Source of the DNA: JANQRV01 sp964533785
Lineage (GTDB): Bacteria; Bacteroidota; Bacteroidia; Chitinophagales; Saprospiraceae
Length of the DNA stretch: 29,407 nt
NCBI GenBank assembly: GCA_964533785.1
Contig: CAZHNG010000030.1
Location: 1-29,407, forward strand
Direction: 5' to 3'
Made by a program: the position numbers and the translations under genes
The notes under the pieces: generated by a model
Databases searched by the model: none
The model's input: only the letters and a program-made list of their open reading frames with translations
What the model was told of the DNA's origin: nothing
Shown here: piece after piece, positions 1-7,943 of the stretch
How the letters are laid out: every line of letters begins with the position of its first letter
How positions within the stretch are numbered: the stretch's first letter is position 1

Positions 1-30
1 GGCGATGCCTAAGCATCGGCGAGGCTTTTT
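1..30 (+). terminator. Possible terminator of a gene left of the window
   Basis: A short hairpin is visible: CGATGC at 3-8 pairs with GCATCG at 13-18 around a CTAA loop, with one more G-C pair outside a mismatch. A run of five T follows at about 26-30. It probably ends a gene that lies outside the window. The stem is short, so this is moderate evidence. Confidence 0.4.
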
Positions 31-112
31 AACGAAGTGCAGTATAAAATTTGCCACTTGTAGCCGTTTGATGGCCTCTCCGAACAAGTCTATTATAAAG
101 AGTGCGTTTTCT

Positions 113-147
113 GAAAGTCTTCCTAACCTTAGGTAAGACTTTCTTTG
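113..147 (+). terminator. Hairpin with T-rich tail: terminator or leader attenuator
   Basis: GAAAGTCTT at 113-121 pairs with AAGACTTTC at 135-143, and CCTAA at 122-126 pairs with TTAGG at 129-133 with one bulged T. The stem is followed by TTTG. It may be a second terminator for an upstream gene. Because it lies only about 50 bases before the next start codon and just before another inverted repeat, it could also act as an attenuator in the leader of that gene. Confidence 0.4.
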
Positions 148-194
148 TATATTGATGCTCCATTCCAATTTAATTTTAAAGAATCAATATACAA
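145..194 (+). promoter_or_regulatory. 12-bp perfect inverted repeat reaching the start codon
   Basis: TTGTATATTGAT at 145-156 is an exact inverted copy of ATCAATATACAA at 183-194. The 26-base loop lies between the arms, and the last base of the right arm is the A of the ATG. In RNA the stem would block the ribosome entry site; in DNA it could be an operator. The function is inferred, but the repeat itself is exact. Confidence 0.45.
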
Positions 195-925
195 TGAGAC
201 GTGAAATTCATTCCTGGTACAGCCCATCCCTAAATAAGCACATGGACATTGTCGTTTACGGGTACTATGGCGATGCTTTGTTGTTACTGCCTACTGCGGG
301 GGCAGATTATTTAGAGTACGAACGGTTTCATATGATCGACGTGATTAGCGACAGTATCAATTCCGGTAAATTCAAAGTGTTTTCTATCAACAGCATTAAT
401 AACGAAAGCTGGTTGAACCGAAACATGCACCCCCGACATAAATCCATTCGCCACGTACAATACAACAATTACGTTATTAAAGAAGTTATTCCATTCATTA
501 AGCAAATGACGAGCCCAAATACCCCCGTGTTTACCTCAGGAGCTTCCCTGGGCGCGCTGCATAGTGCTAATCTGTTTTTCCAACGTCCCGATGTTATTTC
601 TGGCATGATTGCCATGAGCGGGATCTATGAACTTGCTTATTACACCGATGGCTACCACGACCAAGATGTTTATTTCAATTCTCCTATGCAGTATTTATAC
701 CATATGAATGACGACTACTGGTTATCTCATATGCGTAAAAGCCCTCATATCCATATCGTCTGCGGATCCGGGCCATATGAGAACCCTGATGCTTCCCGCG
801 CTTTATCTGCCGTCCTTTCCAGTAAAGGAGTACCTCATGAATTGGATATATGGGGACCTGATATGCCCCATGATTGGGTGACCTGGCGGAAAATGCTTCC
901 TTATTATTTAAGAGATAAATTTTAG
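194..925 (+). CDS. Esterase-like alpha/beta hydrolase
   Basis: The 243-residue product resembles the putative esterase (esterase D-like) branch of the alpha/beta hydrolase fold. The nucleophile elbow is G-A-S-L-G at 116-120, with Ser118 as the likely nucleophile. His226 in a P-H-D-W motif near the C-terminus is the likely catalytic histidine, and an acidic residue at 196-199 may complete the triad. There is no signal peptide, so it is probably cytoplasmic. I chose the ATG at 194 because homologous-looking sequence (MRREIHSWYSP) begins there; a start at 152 would add 14 residues lying within the leader inverted repeat. It stands alone and is followed by a clear terminator. The substrate cannot be told. 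Confidence 0.85.
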   Translation: MRREIHSWYSPSLNKHMDIVVYGYYGDALLLLPTAGADYLEYERFHMIDVISDSINSGKFKVFSINSINNESWLNRNMHPRHKSIRHVQYNNYVIKEVIPFIKQMTSPNTPVFTSGASLGALHSANLFFQRPDVISGMIAMSGIYELAYYTDGYHDQDVYFNSPMQYLYHMNDDYWLSHMRKSPHIHIVCGSGPYENPDASRALSAVLSSKGVPHELDIWGPDMPHDWVTWRKMLPYYLRDKF

Positions 926-937
926 TCTGAAAAAAAT

Positions 938-972
938 ACAAGGTGTTCCTTTGCAGGAAACACCTTGTTATT
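938..972 (+). terminator. Rho-independent terminator after the esterase gene
   Basis: ACAAGGTGTT at 938-947 pairs with AACACCTTGT at 959-968, and two further C-G pairs form with a bulged base. An A tract precedes the stem and a T-rich stretch follows it. It lies 13 bases after the stop codon. The A/T flanks could allow it to work in both directions. Confidence 0.75.
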
Positions 973-1075
973 GTATCATAGTTTTTGCAATCCGTGCATA
1001 CACGGCATTTTGGAAATGATTAAGTGTAAAAATTGGAAAATCTTCTTGGAAGGTACTTTCTATTTTTGAAAAAAA

Positions 1076-1485
1076 CTAGTGAGGGGAGATGGATGAATTA
1101 CTCCACTGCTTTTAGCGAAGCGCACCACCTAACCCCGATCACTAGCGAAAGTTCCCCCTTATTAAATTCTTTTATGGTTCCAGGGTATTATCTTTTTGGG
1201 AGAAAAATCAATAGAAAATTCGTGTTAAAAACTAGCGGGAGTCAGGTGGATGTTTTGCTCCGCTGCTTTCAGCAAAGCGCACCACCTAACCCTGACCACT
1301 AGCGAAAGTTCCCCCTTATTAAATTCTTTTATGGTTCCAGGGTATTATCTTTTTGGGAGAAAAATCAATAGAAAATTCGTGTTAAAAACTAGTGGGGGGC
1401 AGATGGATGGATTACTTTCCTGCATTCAGAGAAGTACGCCATCTAACCCCTGCCACTAGCGAAAGTTCCCCCTTATTAATTTTTT
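1076..1485 (-). repeat. Three tandem ~157-bp repeats, each with a long hairpin
   Basis: Units start at the CTAG at 1076, 1232 and 1389 (spacing 156 and 157 bases). Units 1 and 2 share a virtually identical linker of more than 90 bases (1140-1235 and 1297-1392). Unit 3 diverges after about 1480. Each unit opens with an imperfect palindrome of about 70 bases (1076-1145, 1232-1302, 1389-1459). Paired bases change together: the seventh pair of the outer stem is A-T in unit 1 and G-C in units 2 and 3, and AGATGG/CCATCT in unit 3 becomes AGGTGG/CCACCT in unit 2. The two mismatched pairs on the plus strand, A1089-C1128 and C1236-A1298, would be U-G and G-U on a minus-strand RNA. On that strand each hairpin is followed by a run of five to seven T. 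Confidence 0.8.
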
Positions 1486-2099
1486 TATTGGTTTTAGGCA
1501 ATAATTCGCAGGGCAAACACTAACGCATTGTCAGTATGCTGATGAAGTCGTTTTTTTCATCTTTGACCAAGTTGTACTTAACAGGTTTATCATGTACTTA
1601 AACGAGGCAAAGATTTTGAGACAGTGTTTGCAATAGCGAATAGAGGATAAATTGACGTAAGCCCTAACAGGTAAATGGTTATTACCGGATAGAAGGGAAA
1701 TTGTAATCTTTTAATTTGTGTACTTATGATCGGTGAGTATACGTCCCTTATTTCCTCAAAAAACATGCCATATTAAGAGCCTAAAGATTTTACTTTAATT
1801 TCCTTTTAAATATTTTCATACTTAGGACGTAAAAACATTTAGAAGTAACGCGAGGGAGTGTAAAAGTAGTAAATTTTTTTATTTGATCATTGCTTTTGCA
1901 CTGAAAAAGCAAAATTTCTCCTGTTAAGTAATGATAAAACAATAAATCCATCATTTTGTGAGCGACTCTTTTTGCGGCAAGCTTCGTTAATCTCGTGCTT
2001 GCTGCCCAGGTGGGCCCTCGTGTCGGGACGCTGTCAGTCTCTAGAGTCGGTCAGAGAAAATTAATATTATATTGAAATAGTTAATTGACTATGAATTAC

Positions 2100-2127
2100 T
2101 TCTAGCTTCTAACGTCAAAAGTCTAAT
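2100..2127 (+). repeat. Heptamer-repeat element, copy 1
   Basis: Four seven-base units in phase: TTCTAGC, TTCTAAC, GTCAAAA, GTCTAAT. The block CTAACGTCAAAAGTCTA (2109-2125) recurs with at most one change at 19528-19569, 19649-19683 and 23044-23064. It lies in a gene-free region. Confidence 0.65.
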
Positions 2128-2246
2128 AAGTGAGTAAACCACCAACTTTTCAATTTTCTAAGATAGGCAAGCAACGCTAAAAAGAGGCGGATGAAAACGT
2201 GACTTTTTATTATTATTTGTCTAAACTTTTTTGTGTTTTTTTGAAA

Positions 2247-2297
2247 TAAAATTCTTAATATAGTAATGCGACTTTATTGATTGTATTAAGAATTTTA
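2247..2297 (+). promoter_or_regulatory. 14-bp perfect inverted repeat before the start codon
   Basis: TAAAATTCTTAATA at 2247-2260 is exactly inverted at 2284-2297 (TATTAAGAATTTTA), with a 23-base loop. The right arm ends four bases before the ATG at 2302, so a folded leader would cover the ribosome entry site. It may be an RNA leader structure or an operator. The esterase gene at 194 shows the same geometry. Confidence 0.45.
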
Positions 2298-2301
2298 AAA
2301 A

Positions 2302-4281
2302 ATGACAGATTATATTTGGTTAGCGATGACCTGGGTCATTTGCCTGTCCTGTCCTGTCTTATCGTATACTCAATTACCTTTTGAGTGTGATGGTAAGCTA
2401 TACAGGGTAGTAGAAGAAAGAAGAGGAAGTGTTTTGCAAGAGTTGAACCTTGATAAGCAAAAACTGACGATGGACATTCAAGAACTAGGATTCTTTCCTG
2501 AGTCCAGGATTAATGCGATTTGCTACCGGCCAAGCGATAACCTTATTTACGGTCTTTTATTGGAATCCCCTTACGTATTATGTAGAATTGACGGGGACTA
2601 TAATCTGACCAGACTAAGGGAATTGCCTTTACCGACCAACCTGACCTTTGTGGCCGGAGATATTTCACCGGACGGCAGGTATCTTGTATTACTGGGGTTC
2701 AGCATTAACGAACCAGGTAACCTTCTGGCACGGGTTGACTTAAATGATCCGGAATTTCCCACTGAAATGATTCCTATTTACACCAATGACAACAGCGAAT
2801 CCATTGCCTGTGTAGATATAGCCTTTCATCCTACCACCCATATCCTTTATGGCTTCAATCATAAACACCACCGGCTCATAACCATTGATATCGAAAAGCA
2901 ACTTATCGATAACACTACGTTTCCAATATCTTCTACCGTATTAGGCAATGTTCCTTCTATATTTTTTGATAATTACGGAGATCTTTATGGTGTGGGATCT
3001 ACAACCAGGCGCGTAACTTCCAGAACCCTGTTGCAATTCGATACAGCAACCGGCGTAATAAAAATAGGACAAAACCTTGGACTTGAAGCTAATCAAGACG
3101 GCTGTTCTTGCCCTTATACCGTTGACCTATTGAATATTATTTCACCGGCTACGCTTTTCCCTTGTACAAAGACTGAAATTCAACTTGTAATTATCAATAG
3201 AAGCCCCTTTGAACAATATGAAATTCAGCTTTTTGATACCCTTCCCGAATGGATGTCCATCACCAAGGTACTTAAAAACCCATTCGAAGGGAAAATTACC
3301 TCCGGCGTGGGAAGCAATGTACTATCTGTACAAGATCTGGTAATTCCGATTGGCGTGGATACCATTATAGTAGAAGTTAAAGTAAGTGAGAAGGCCCCGG
3401 TAGGTCAATTCCAAAACCAGGCCTTTTTGAAAAACGTTTTTCTCCGCGAAGTTGAGTATAGCGCCACTATCCTTTCTGATGATCCGATTACCCCTGTCTT
3501 TAACGATCCTACCGGCTACGAGGTCAGAAACTTACAAGTGGATTTTGGAAAAGAAACAGCTTTCCTGTGCAAAGGAGATAGTATGGTACTAGATCCTGCA
3601 CTCCCGGGCATGGAGTCCTATCATTGGAATACGGGAGAGAAGAGTCCTTTCATTACGGTAAAGAACACAGGCCGTTATCAATTAACGGTAAACTCCGGAT
3701 GTCAAGAGTCCACCAACAGCATTTGGGTTAAGGAGGAACAGTTATATTTAGAACTTGGTAAAGACAAAGACTTGGAAATTGGCGAATCGTTTCATTCAGA
3801 CCCCATCATCCACTCGGAAAGCCCGATAAAGTATTTTTTTTGGTCAGAGCCAAAGGGCAGGAATGATTTGAGTTGTACGACCTGTACTTCTGCTACCATA
3901 ACTCCTCATTCAAGTACCTGGTTAAGTCTGGAAGTGAGCAATGAAAAAGGCTGTACCACCACCGATACTTTACAAATTACCGTCCACCCTTTTGCCATGT
4001 ATTCCCCAACAGCTTTTAGCCCCAATAACGATGGACACAACGACAGTTTCTACTTGCAAGGTAGGAGTGATTACGTAATTCGTACTTTGCAAATTTTTGA
4101 CCGCTGGGGAAATATGGTTTTTCAACGACAGAATGCTTTTGCTAACTATGAACTATTGGGCTGGGACGGTACTTGCAAAGGCAAAGAACTAAATGCCGGG
4201 CTCTACATTTGGCAGGCTGAAATAGATCTGGCTGCCGGAAAAACAGAAAAACTAAGCGGCGAAGTTATGCTTGTACGCTAA
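2302..4281 (+). CDS. Secreted protein with T9SS type B sorting domain
   Basis: 659 residues. A hydrophobic signal peptide covers about residues 1-22. Residues about 25-265 have the look of a WD40-like beta-propeller, with recurring phrases such as RPSDNLIYGLL and HPTTHILYGF. A beta-rich DUF11-like segment follows at about 275-390, then an Ig/PKD-like segment with Y-H-W-N-T-G-E. The last 95 residues, from about 565, are a typical gliding-motility-associated C-terminal domain: SPTAFSPNNDG, FDRWGN, WDG and GLYIW are all present. By family knowledge this tail directs export through the outer membrane by the type IX system and anchoring at the surface. The ligand is unknown. It is a single-gene unit, convergent with the patatin gene. 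Confidence 0.9.
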   Translation: MTDYIWLAMTWVICLSCPVLSYTQLPFECDGKLYRVVEERRGSVLQELNLDKQKLTMDIQELGFFPESRINAICYRPSDNLIYGLLLESPYVLCRIDGDYNLTRLRELPLPTNLTFVAGDISPDGRYLVLLGFSINEPGNLLARVDLNDPEFPTEMIPIYTNDNSESIACVDIAFHPTTHILYGFNHKHHRLITIDIEKQLIDNTTFPISSTVLGNVPSIFFDNYGDLYGVGSTTRRVTSRTLLQFDTATGVIKIGQNLGLEANQDGCSCPYTVDLLNIISPATLFPCTKTEIQLVIINRSPFEQYEIQLFDTLPEWMSITKVLKNPFEGKITSGVGSNVLSVQDLVIPIGVDTIIVEVKVSEKAPVGQFQNQAFLKNVFLREVEYSATILSDDPITPVFNDPTGYEVRNLQVDFGKETAFLCKGDSMVLDPALPGMESYHWNTGEKSPFITVKNTGRYQLTVNSGCQESTNSIWVKEEQLYLELGKDKDLEIGESFHSDPIIHSESPIKYFFWSEPKGRNDLSCTTCTSATITPHSSTWLSLEVSNEKGCTTTDTLQITVHPFAMYSPTAFSPNNDGHNDSFYLQGRSDYVIRTLQIFDRWGNMVFQRQNAFANYELLGWDGTCKGKELNAGLYIWQAEIDLAAGKTEKLSGEVMLVR

Positions 4282-4417
4282 TTGCTCTTGAGGTAAGTAC
4301 CGATTTCATACTTTGAGGTTAATTCTACTGAAAAACAGCTCAACGAATGATCAAATCCATACATAACCAAAGTTCAAGAGTCACATACCTCTGGTATCTG
4401 GCATCTTCCATCTTCAT

Positions 4418-6172
4418 TTAAGCATGATCCCGCTGAATAATATCAGCAACCAGGTGTATAAGTTCGATCGGAGAGTTTGTGATGCCAAAGGCGTAGGGAG
4501 GTGTACCCAGCTCCGGCTTAAAATCGGTGATGTAAAAAATGGTAGGAGGAATGTCGGTCTCGTAACCCTCGTGAAGTTTTTTCAAAAATTCAATTCCCTC
4601 ATTATTGACCCCGCCCCGCTTAATATCTGAGATGATCAGATCGTAATCAAAATTATTTTTTTTCAATAACTCTGTTGCCTCTTCAGAGTTTCCGGCGTAT
4701 TCAATATCACTACCGATTGACTCCACCAGCTCAATTACGTCCTTATCATTTTCGGTACTATCATCCAGCCACAGAATTCTGATCTTTCTACCCAAGACTT
4801 CTAAAAATTGTAAGCGGGTGATCAAAGTTTTGGTTTTTTCATCATCTGCGTACATAGAACGCAATTTTCCGGCACGATCCAGTTTGTTCCTGAAGTAGGA
4901 AGTATCCTTACCCAGAATTTTGCTGGCAATGGAGAACAGCTTATTTCTGCGTAATTCCTGATAGCCTCTCCAGTCAAAGGTCACTAAAAACTCCGCAGCT
5001 CTTTGAGCTCCTCTTCTGAATAGATCAAGTTTATCCTCATCAGACAGATCAAAATTCAGCCAGTTGTGATGTCCCGTATCAATATGTGCTACAAGCTTTT
5101 GATAATCAGGGTTACTGTTGATGAAGTCATTATCTCTGATGTTTCTTGCCGCATTAAAGGTAGCACCGATCAATCTCATGTAATTCATTTTGTCGACTTC
5201 GTTGATCTTGTCCCGGTCTAATCCTAATTTAACCCCAAAAGTAGGGCGCTGGGGAACACGGTCGTGGACGTGAAAGACATCGATGGGAAAATTTGACATT
5301 ACCCCACCATCCACAAAATAGACTTTTTCCGGGTGCGGCCCGATGTAATTGGTCAGTTCTTTCCAGGCCAACTTGTGCTTAGGAGTGTCTGGGATCTCTA
5401 CAATTTTTAAAGGAGAAAAGAAAATCGGCACCGACATAGAAGCCCTCACGTAATAGGCAGGATTGATTTCCTCCGGATTGTGGAAATACAATCCAGCCAT
5501 ATCAGGGAAACTAACCTTGGTTTCGGTAGTAATATCGGCAGCAATGATGGCAATGGGCCAGCTCTTATGATAGCGAGGAGACCTTTGCCCCATGATATTG
5601 TGCACCTCTTCGGGAAGATCCCACAACTGGTTGTTCAAATCTTCCGTAGAATCAATGCCGAAACCACAAATAATATCCTTTAGCCATTCAAAGAATCTTC
5701 TTCCGGGGTTGAGCCCCAGGTCTTCTTTTAGATTATCCAGAATTTGTACCCCCCGGTAAACCATGGTCAAGGTGCCGGCACTCCGGTTAAAAGCTTCAAT
5801 AAAGTTTTTAGCATCACTGTCACCATCCACAAAATCATAAAAATTGGTATTGGCAACATGCTCAATAATTTTGACGGACTTGGCTTCGGAAGGCTTGCCG
5901 GCAGCAGCAATCAAAACGGTATTGATCGCACCGGCAGAAGTACCCGCTAGTTTAAGAAACCTTATACCTAGTTGTTCCATGACATAGGTATAGCCCAAAA
6001 GTGCAATGCCCAATACGCCGCCACCTTCTTGCACCAGGTCAACATATTGGTTCCCTTCATTATCTACAACATCGGAAAAATTAAACTTCTCGGGATACGC
6101 CGCTTTGATTTTTTGCAACTCATTGATAATGAGTAAAACTTCCTTGTCTTCCGTAAAATCCTGGACTAGCAT
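4418..6172 (-). CDS. Patatin-like phospholipase fused to a degenerate receiver domain
   Basis: 584 residues. Residues about 42-300 form a patatin-like lipase: a glycine loop E-G-G-G-V-L-G at 49-55, where the usual Arg is Leu; the nucleophile motif G-T-S-A-G at 77-81 (Ser79); and the D-G-G motif with Asp288, giving the Ser-Asp dyad expected for lipid acyl hydrolysis. After a helical linker, residues about 463-580 resemble a response-regulator receiver: the acidic pair Asp470-Asp471, the phospho-acceptor Asp516 and the switch Thr549 are present. The Lys that normally precedes Pro in the receiver is Ser567 (N-S-P). There is no signal peptide, so it is likely cytoplasmic. It is divergent from the XRE gene across a short spacer. 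Phosphorylation control of lipase activity is an inference. Confidence 0.88.
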   Translation of the reverse strand: MLVQDFTEDKEVLLIINELQKIKAAYPEKFNFSDVVDNEGNQYVDLVQEGGGVLGIALLGYTYVMEQLGIRFLKLAGTSAGAINTVLIAAAGKPSEAKSVKIIEHVANTNFYDFVDGDSDAKNFIEAFNRSAGTLTMVYRGVQILDNLKEDLGLNPGRRFFEWLKDIICGFGIDSTEDLNNQLWDLPEEVHNIMGQRSPRYHKSWPIAIIAADITTETKVSFPDMAGLYFHNPEEINPAYYVRASMSVPIFFSPLKIVEIPDTPKHKLAWKELTNYIGPHPEKVYFVDGGVMSNFPIDVFHVHDRVPQRPTFGVKLGLDRDKINEVDKMNYMRLIGATFNAARNIRDNDFINSNPDYQKLVAHIDTGHHNWLNFDLSDEDKLDLFRRGAQRAAEFLVTFDWRGYQELRRNKLFSIASKILGKDTSYFRNKLDRAGKLRSMYADDEKTKTLITRLQFLEVLGRKIRILWLDDSTENDKDVIELVESIGSDIEYAGNSEEATELLKKNNFDYDLIISDIKRGGVNNEGIEFLKKLHEGYETDIPPTIFYITDFKPELGTPPYAFGITNSPIELIHLVADIIQRDHA

Positions 6173-6203
6173 GGAGTTGAAAATTTATGGACGCTAAAAT
6201 TAA

Positions 6204-6240
6204 CAAATTAAATTAATTCTTAATTATTCATTCAACAAAA
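6204..6240 (-). promoter_or_regulatory. Possible promoter of the patatin-receiver gene
   Basis: On the minus strand TTAATTTG (6204-6211) matches the Bacteroidota -7 motif TAnnTTTG at seven of eight positions. TTTTGTTG (6233-6240) lies 21 bases upstream and fits the -33 motif. The predicted leader would be about 25 bases. Such matches are common in AT-rich DNA, so confidence is low. Confidence 0.3.
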
Positions 6241-6351
6241 CGATTTTCAGGCGCCTAAAAATATAAAAAGGACTCATAATTACTCCGGAAAGAGTAAAAT
6301 GTGTTTTGGTTGATTTTTATATGTATTTTTACAGGACTGTCAACCAACCGT

Positions 6352-7395
6352 ATGAAACGAACATTTGCACAAAGACTAAAAAGTATTCGCCTCCGTAGAG
6401 GATTGAGTATGGAACAGTTGGCTAATCTGTTAAACAATAAGATTAGTAAGCAGGCCATCAGTAAATACGAACAAGGGAAGATGCTACCGGATGATAAAGT
6501 GCTGGATCTTTTGGCGGCAGTTTTAGAAATAGAGAAGGAATATTTTTTTCGACCGATCAACATCACATTAAAAGAGGTAAAATTCAGGCCTGGTCATTTA
6601 TTGGGAAAGAAAGAAGAAGAAACTATCCAGGCGGAAGTAATCGATTTTGTAGAGCCCTACCTGGAGTTGGAAAACATTCTGGGCATCAATACTCATTTTG
6701 AGAATGTTTTAAAGAAAGAAACGGTTCAAACTCCCGAAGATATAGAGAACGCCGTCCTTAAATTAAGACATTACTGGCAGGTTGGACTACAACCCATTCA
6801 CAATACGGTCGAATTATTGGAAAATGAACATATTAAAGTACTGGAAACCGATCAGTTAGCCGGTACTTTCGATGGGCTCCTTGCCCTGGTCAATAGTGCT
6901 ATTCCCGTCATTGTCCTTGATCATTCCCTGAGTAATCTGAAAATGCGGGTCGTTGTTCTTCGGGAGTTGGCATTTTTGTTATTGGAACACACCTGTGTTA
7001 ATAGTGAAATGGCGAGCTATTTTGCTAATGCGTTTTTACTACCAAAACCCGCTTTTCTGGAAGAAGTAGGGCTGCGCCGTAAAAGCATTTCTGTCCAGGA
7101 ATTGATCAAGATCAAGGAATACTATGGGATTCCAATGGCTAATATTATAGAAAGAGCCGCTACATTGGGAGTCATTCCTATTTCTATCAGCAACCGTTTT
7201 AGAAAATTCATGAAAACACGCTTGGTAGATCCTGGAAAACCCGGGCTTGGAAAGTTCAAAGGGGAAGAAAAATCCGGCAGGTTTGAACAATTACTCCACA
7301 AAGCTATAGCGGAAGAAGTCATTTCGCTATCAAAAGCCGCCACCCTGGCCAAGGTGAGCGAAGAAAAGTTGAAAAGCGATTTGCATTTATTTTAG
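6352..7395 (+). CDS. XRE-family regulator with degenerate ImmA/IrrE-like domain
   Basis: 347 residues from the ATG at 6352. An upstream GTG at 6301 would add a hydrophobic 17-residue stretch that does not belong to the family, so I prefer 6352. Residues about 5-60 are an XRE helix-turn-helix (RLKSIRLRRGLSMEQLA, KQAISKYEQGK). The rest matches the layout of ImmA/IrrE (DUF955) regulators, including EMASYFANAFLLP at 219-231. The expected H-E-x-x-H zinc motif is R-E-L-A-F at 204-208, so both histidines are gone and peptidase activity is unlikely. Glu219 at the usual third-ligand site remains. It may act as a DNA-binding sensor. It is divergent from the patatin-receiver gene and may control it (inference). 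Confidence 0.88.
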   Translation: MKRTFAQRLKSIRLRRGLSMEQLANLLNNKISKQAISKYEQGKMLPDDKVLDLLAAVLEIEKEYFFRPINITLKEVKFRPGHLLGKKEEETIQAEVIDFVEPYLELENILGINTHFENVLKKETVQTPEDIENAVLKLRHYWQVGLQPIHNTVELLENEHIKVLETDQLAGTFDGLLALVNSAIPVIVLDHSLSNLKMRVVVLRELAFLLLEHTCVNSEMASYFANAFLLPKPAFLEEVGLRRKSISVQELIKIKEYYGIPMANIIERAATLGVIPISISNRFRKFMKTRLVDPGKPGLGKFKGEEKSGRFEQLLHKAIAEEVISLSKAATLAKVSEEKLKSDLHLF

Positions 7396-7568
7396 TACAC
7401 CAAAATTTTATTTTCCGGCATCATTGAACGGGGCAACGAATTAGACGGATAAAACGGTTTGAATAGGTTACGGAGGGACAAGGTATGAGTAAGAGGGAGG
7501 TTTTATGAAGGCCTGCTCTGAAAAGGGCAAAAAATATTTTTTATCTTGATCACACAAGTCTGTAAAGT

Positions 7569-7943
7569 ATGAAAATAGCTAACATCATTATTGCCATTCT
7601 TTTTATTGTATTTGCTGTTGTTCAATTCAACGATCCGGATCCATTGAAGTGGGTTGGATTATATGCTTTTGTAGGGGTGCTGGCACTTTTTGCTGCTTTC
7701 GGATGGTTTCGCCGGTGGGTTATACTAGCCGGAATGGCCATTTTCATCATTGAATTCATACGGCTAATTCCGGATTTTATGGATTGGCTGAATATGGGAG
7801 CTCCAACCATTACCGGATCTATGAAAGCTACGGAACCTCACATTGAATTAACACGTGAATTTTTGGGAATTTTTATTTGTATCGTAGCCTTGGGTTTCCT
7901 CTATTGGCAGTCGGTTAAATACCGCGCTTTGAATGCTTCATGA
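7569..7943 (+). CDS. Small TMEM220-family membrane protein
   Basis: 124 residues with four predicted membrane segments: about 4-18, 28-46, 51-67 and 96-113. The motif QFNDPDPLKWV between segments one and two is characteristic of the transmembrane family 220 proteins found in bacteria and animals, whose function is unknown. It is an inner-membrane protein by inference. It is monocistronic, with 173 bases before it and a gap of more than 400 bases after it. Confidence 0.8.
   Translation: MKIANIIIAILFIVFAVVQFNDPDPLKWVGLYAFVGVLALFAAFGWFRRWVILAGMAIFIIEFIRLIPDFMDWLNMGAPTITGSMKATEPHIELTREFLGIFICIVALGFLYWQSVKYRALNAS

Larger units (their letters stand above)
926..2301. other. Long gene-free region
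   Basis: About 1.4 kb with no convincing gene. It holds the esterase terminator, three tandem ~157-bp repeats (1076-1485), a 9-bp inverted repeat GCAAACACT (1513-1521) and AGTGTTTGC (1623-1631), a GC-richer patch (about 1970-2056) with a GCAAGC/GCTTGC hairpin, a heptamer-repeat element (2100-2127) and an inverted repeat before the next gene. Reading frames inside the tandem repeats are short and the same sequence is read in different frames. Confidence 0.7.

Noticed and set aside
1033..1459. Two overlapping small open frames with shared peptide text
   Set aside because: The shared peptide comes from the tandem DNA repeat read in two different frames because the unit length is not a multiple of three. 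The hairpins show pairing constraint rather than codon constraint.
1076..1485. CRISPR array
   Set aside because: Units are about 157 bases with near-identical linkers, not short repeats with unique spacers, and no cas gene is present.
1970..2056. tRNA gene in the GC-richer patch
   Set aside because: No T-loop GTTCRANNC motif and no cloverleaf could be traced.
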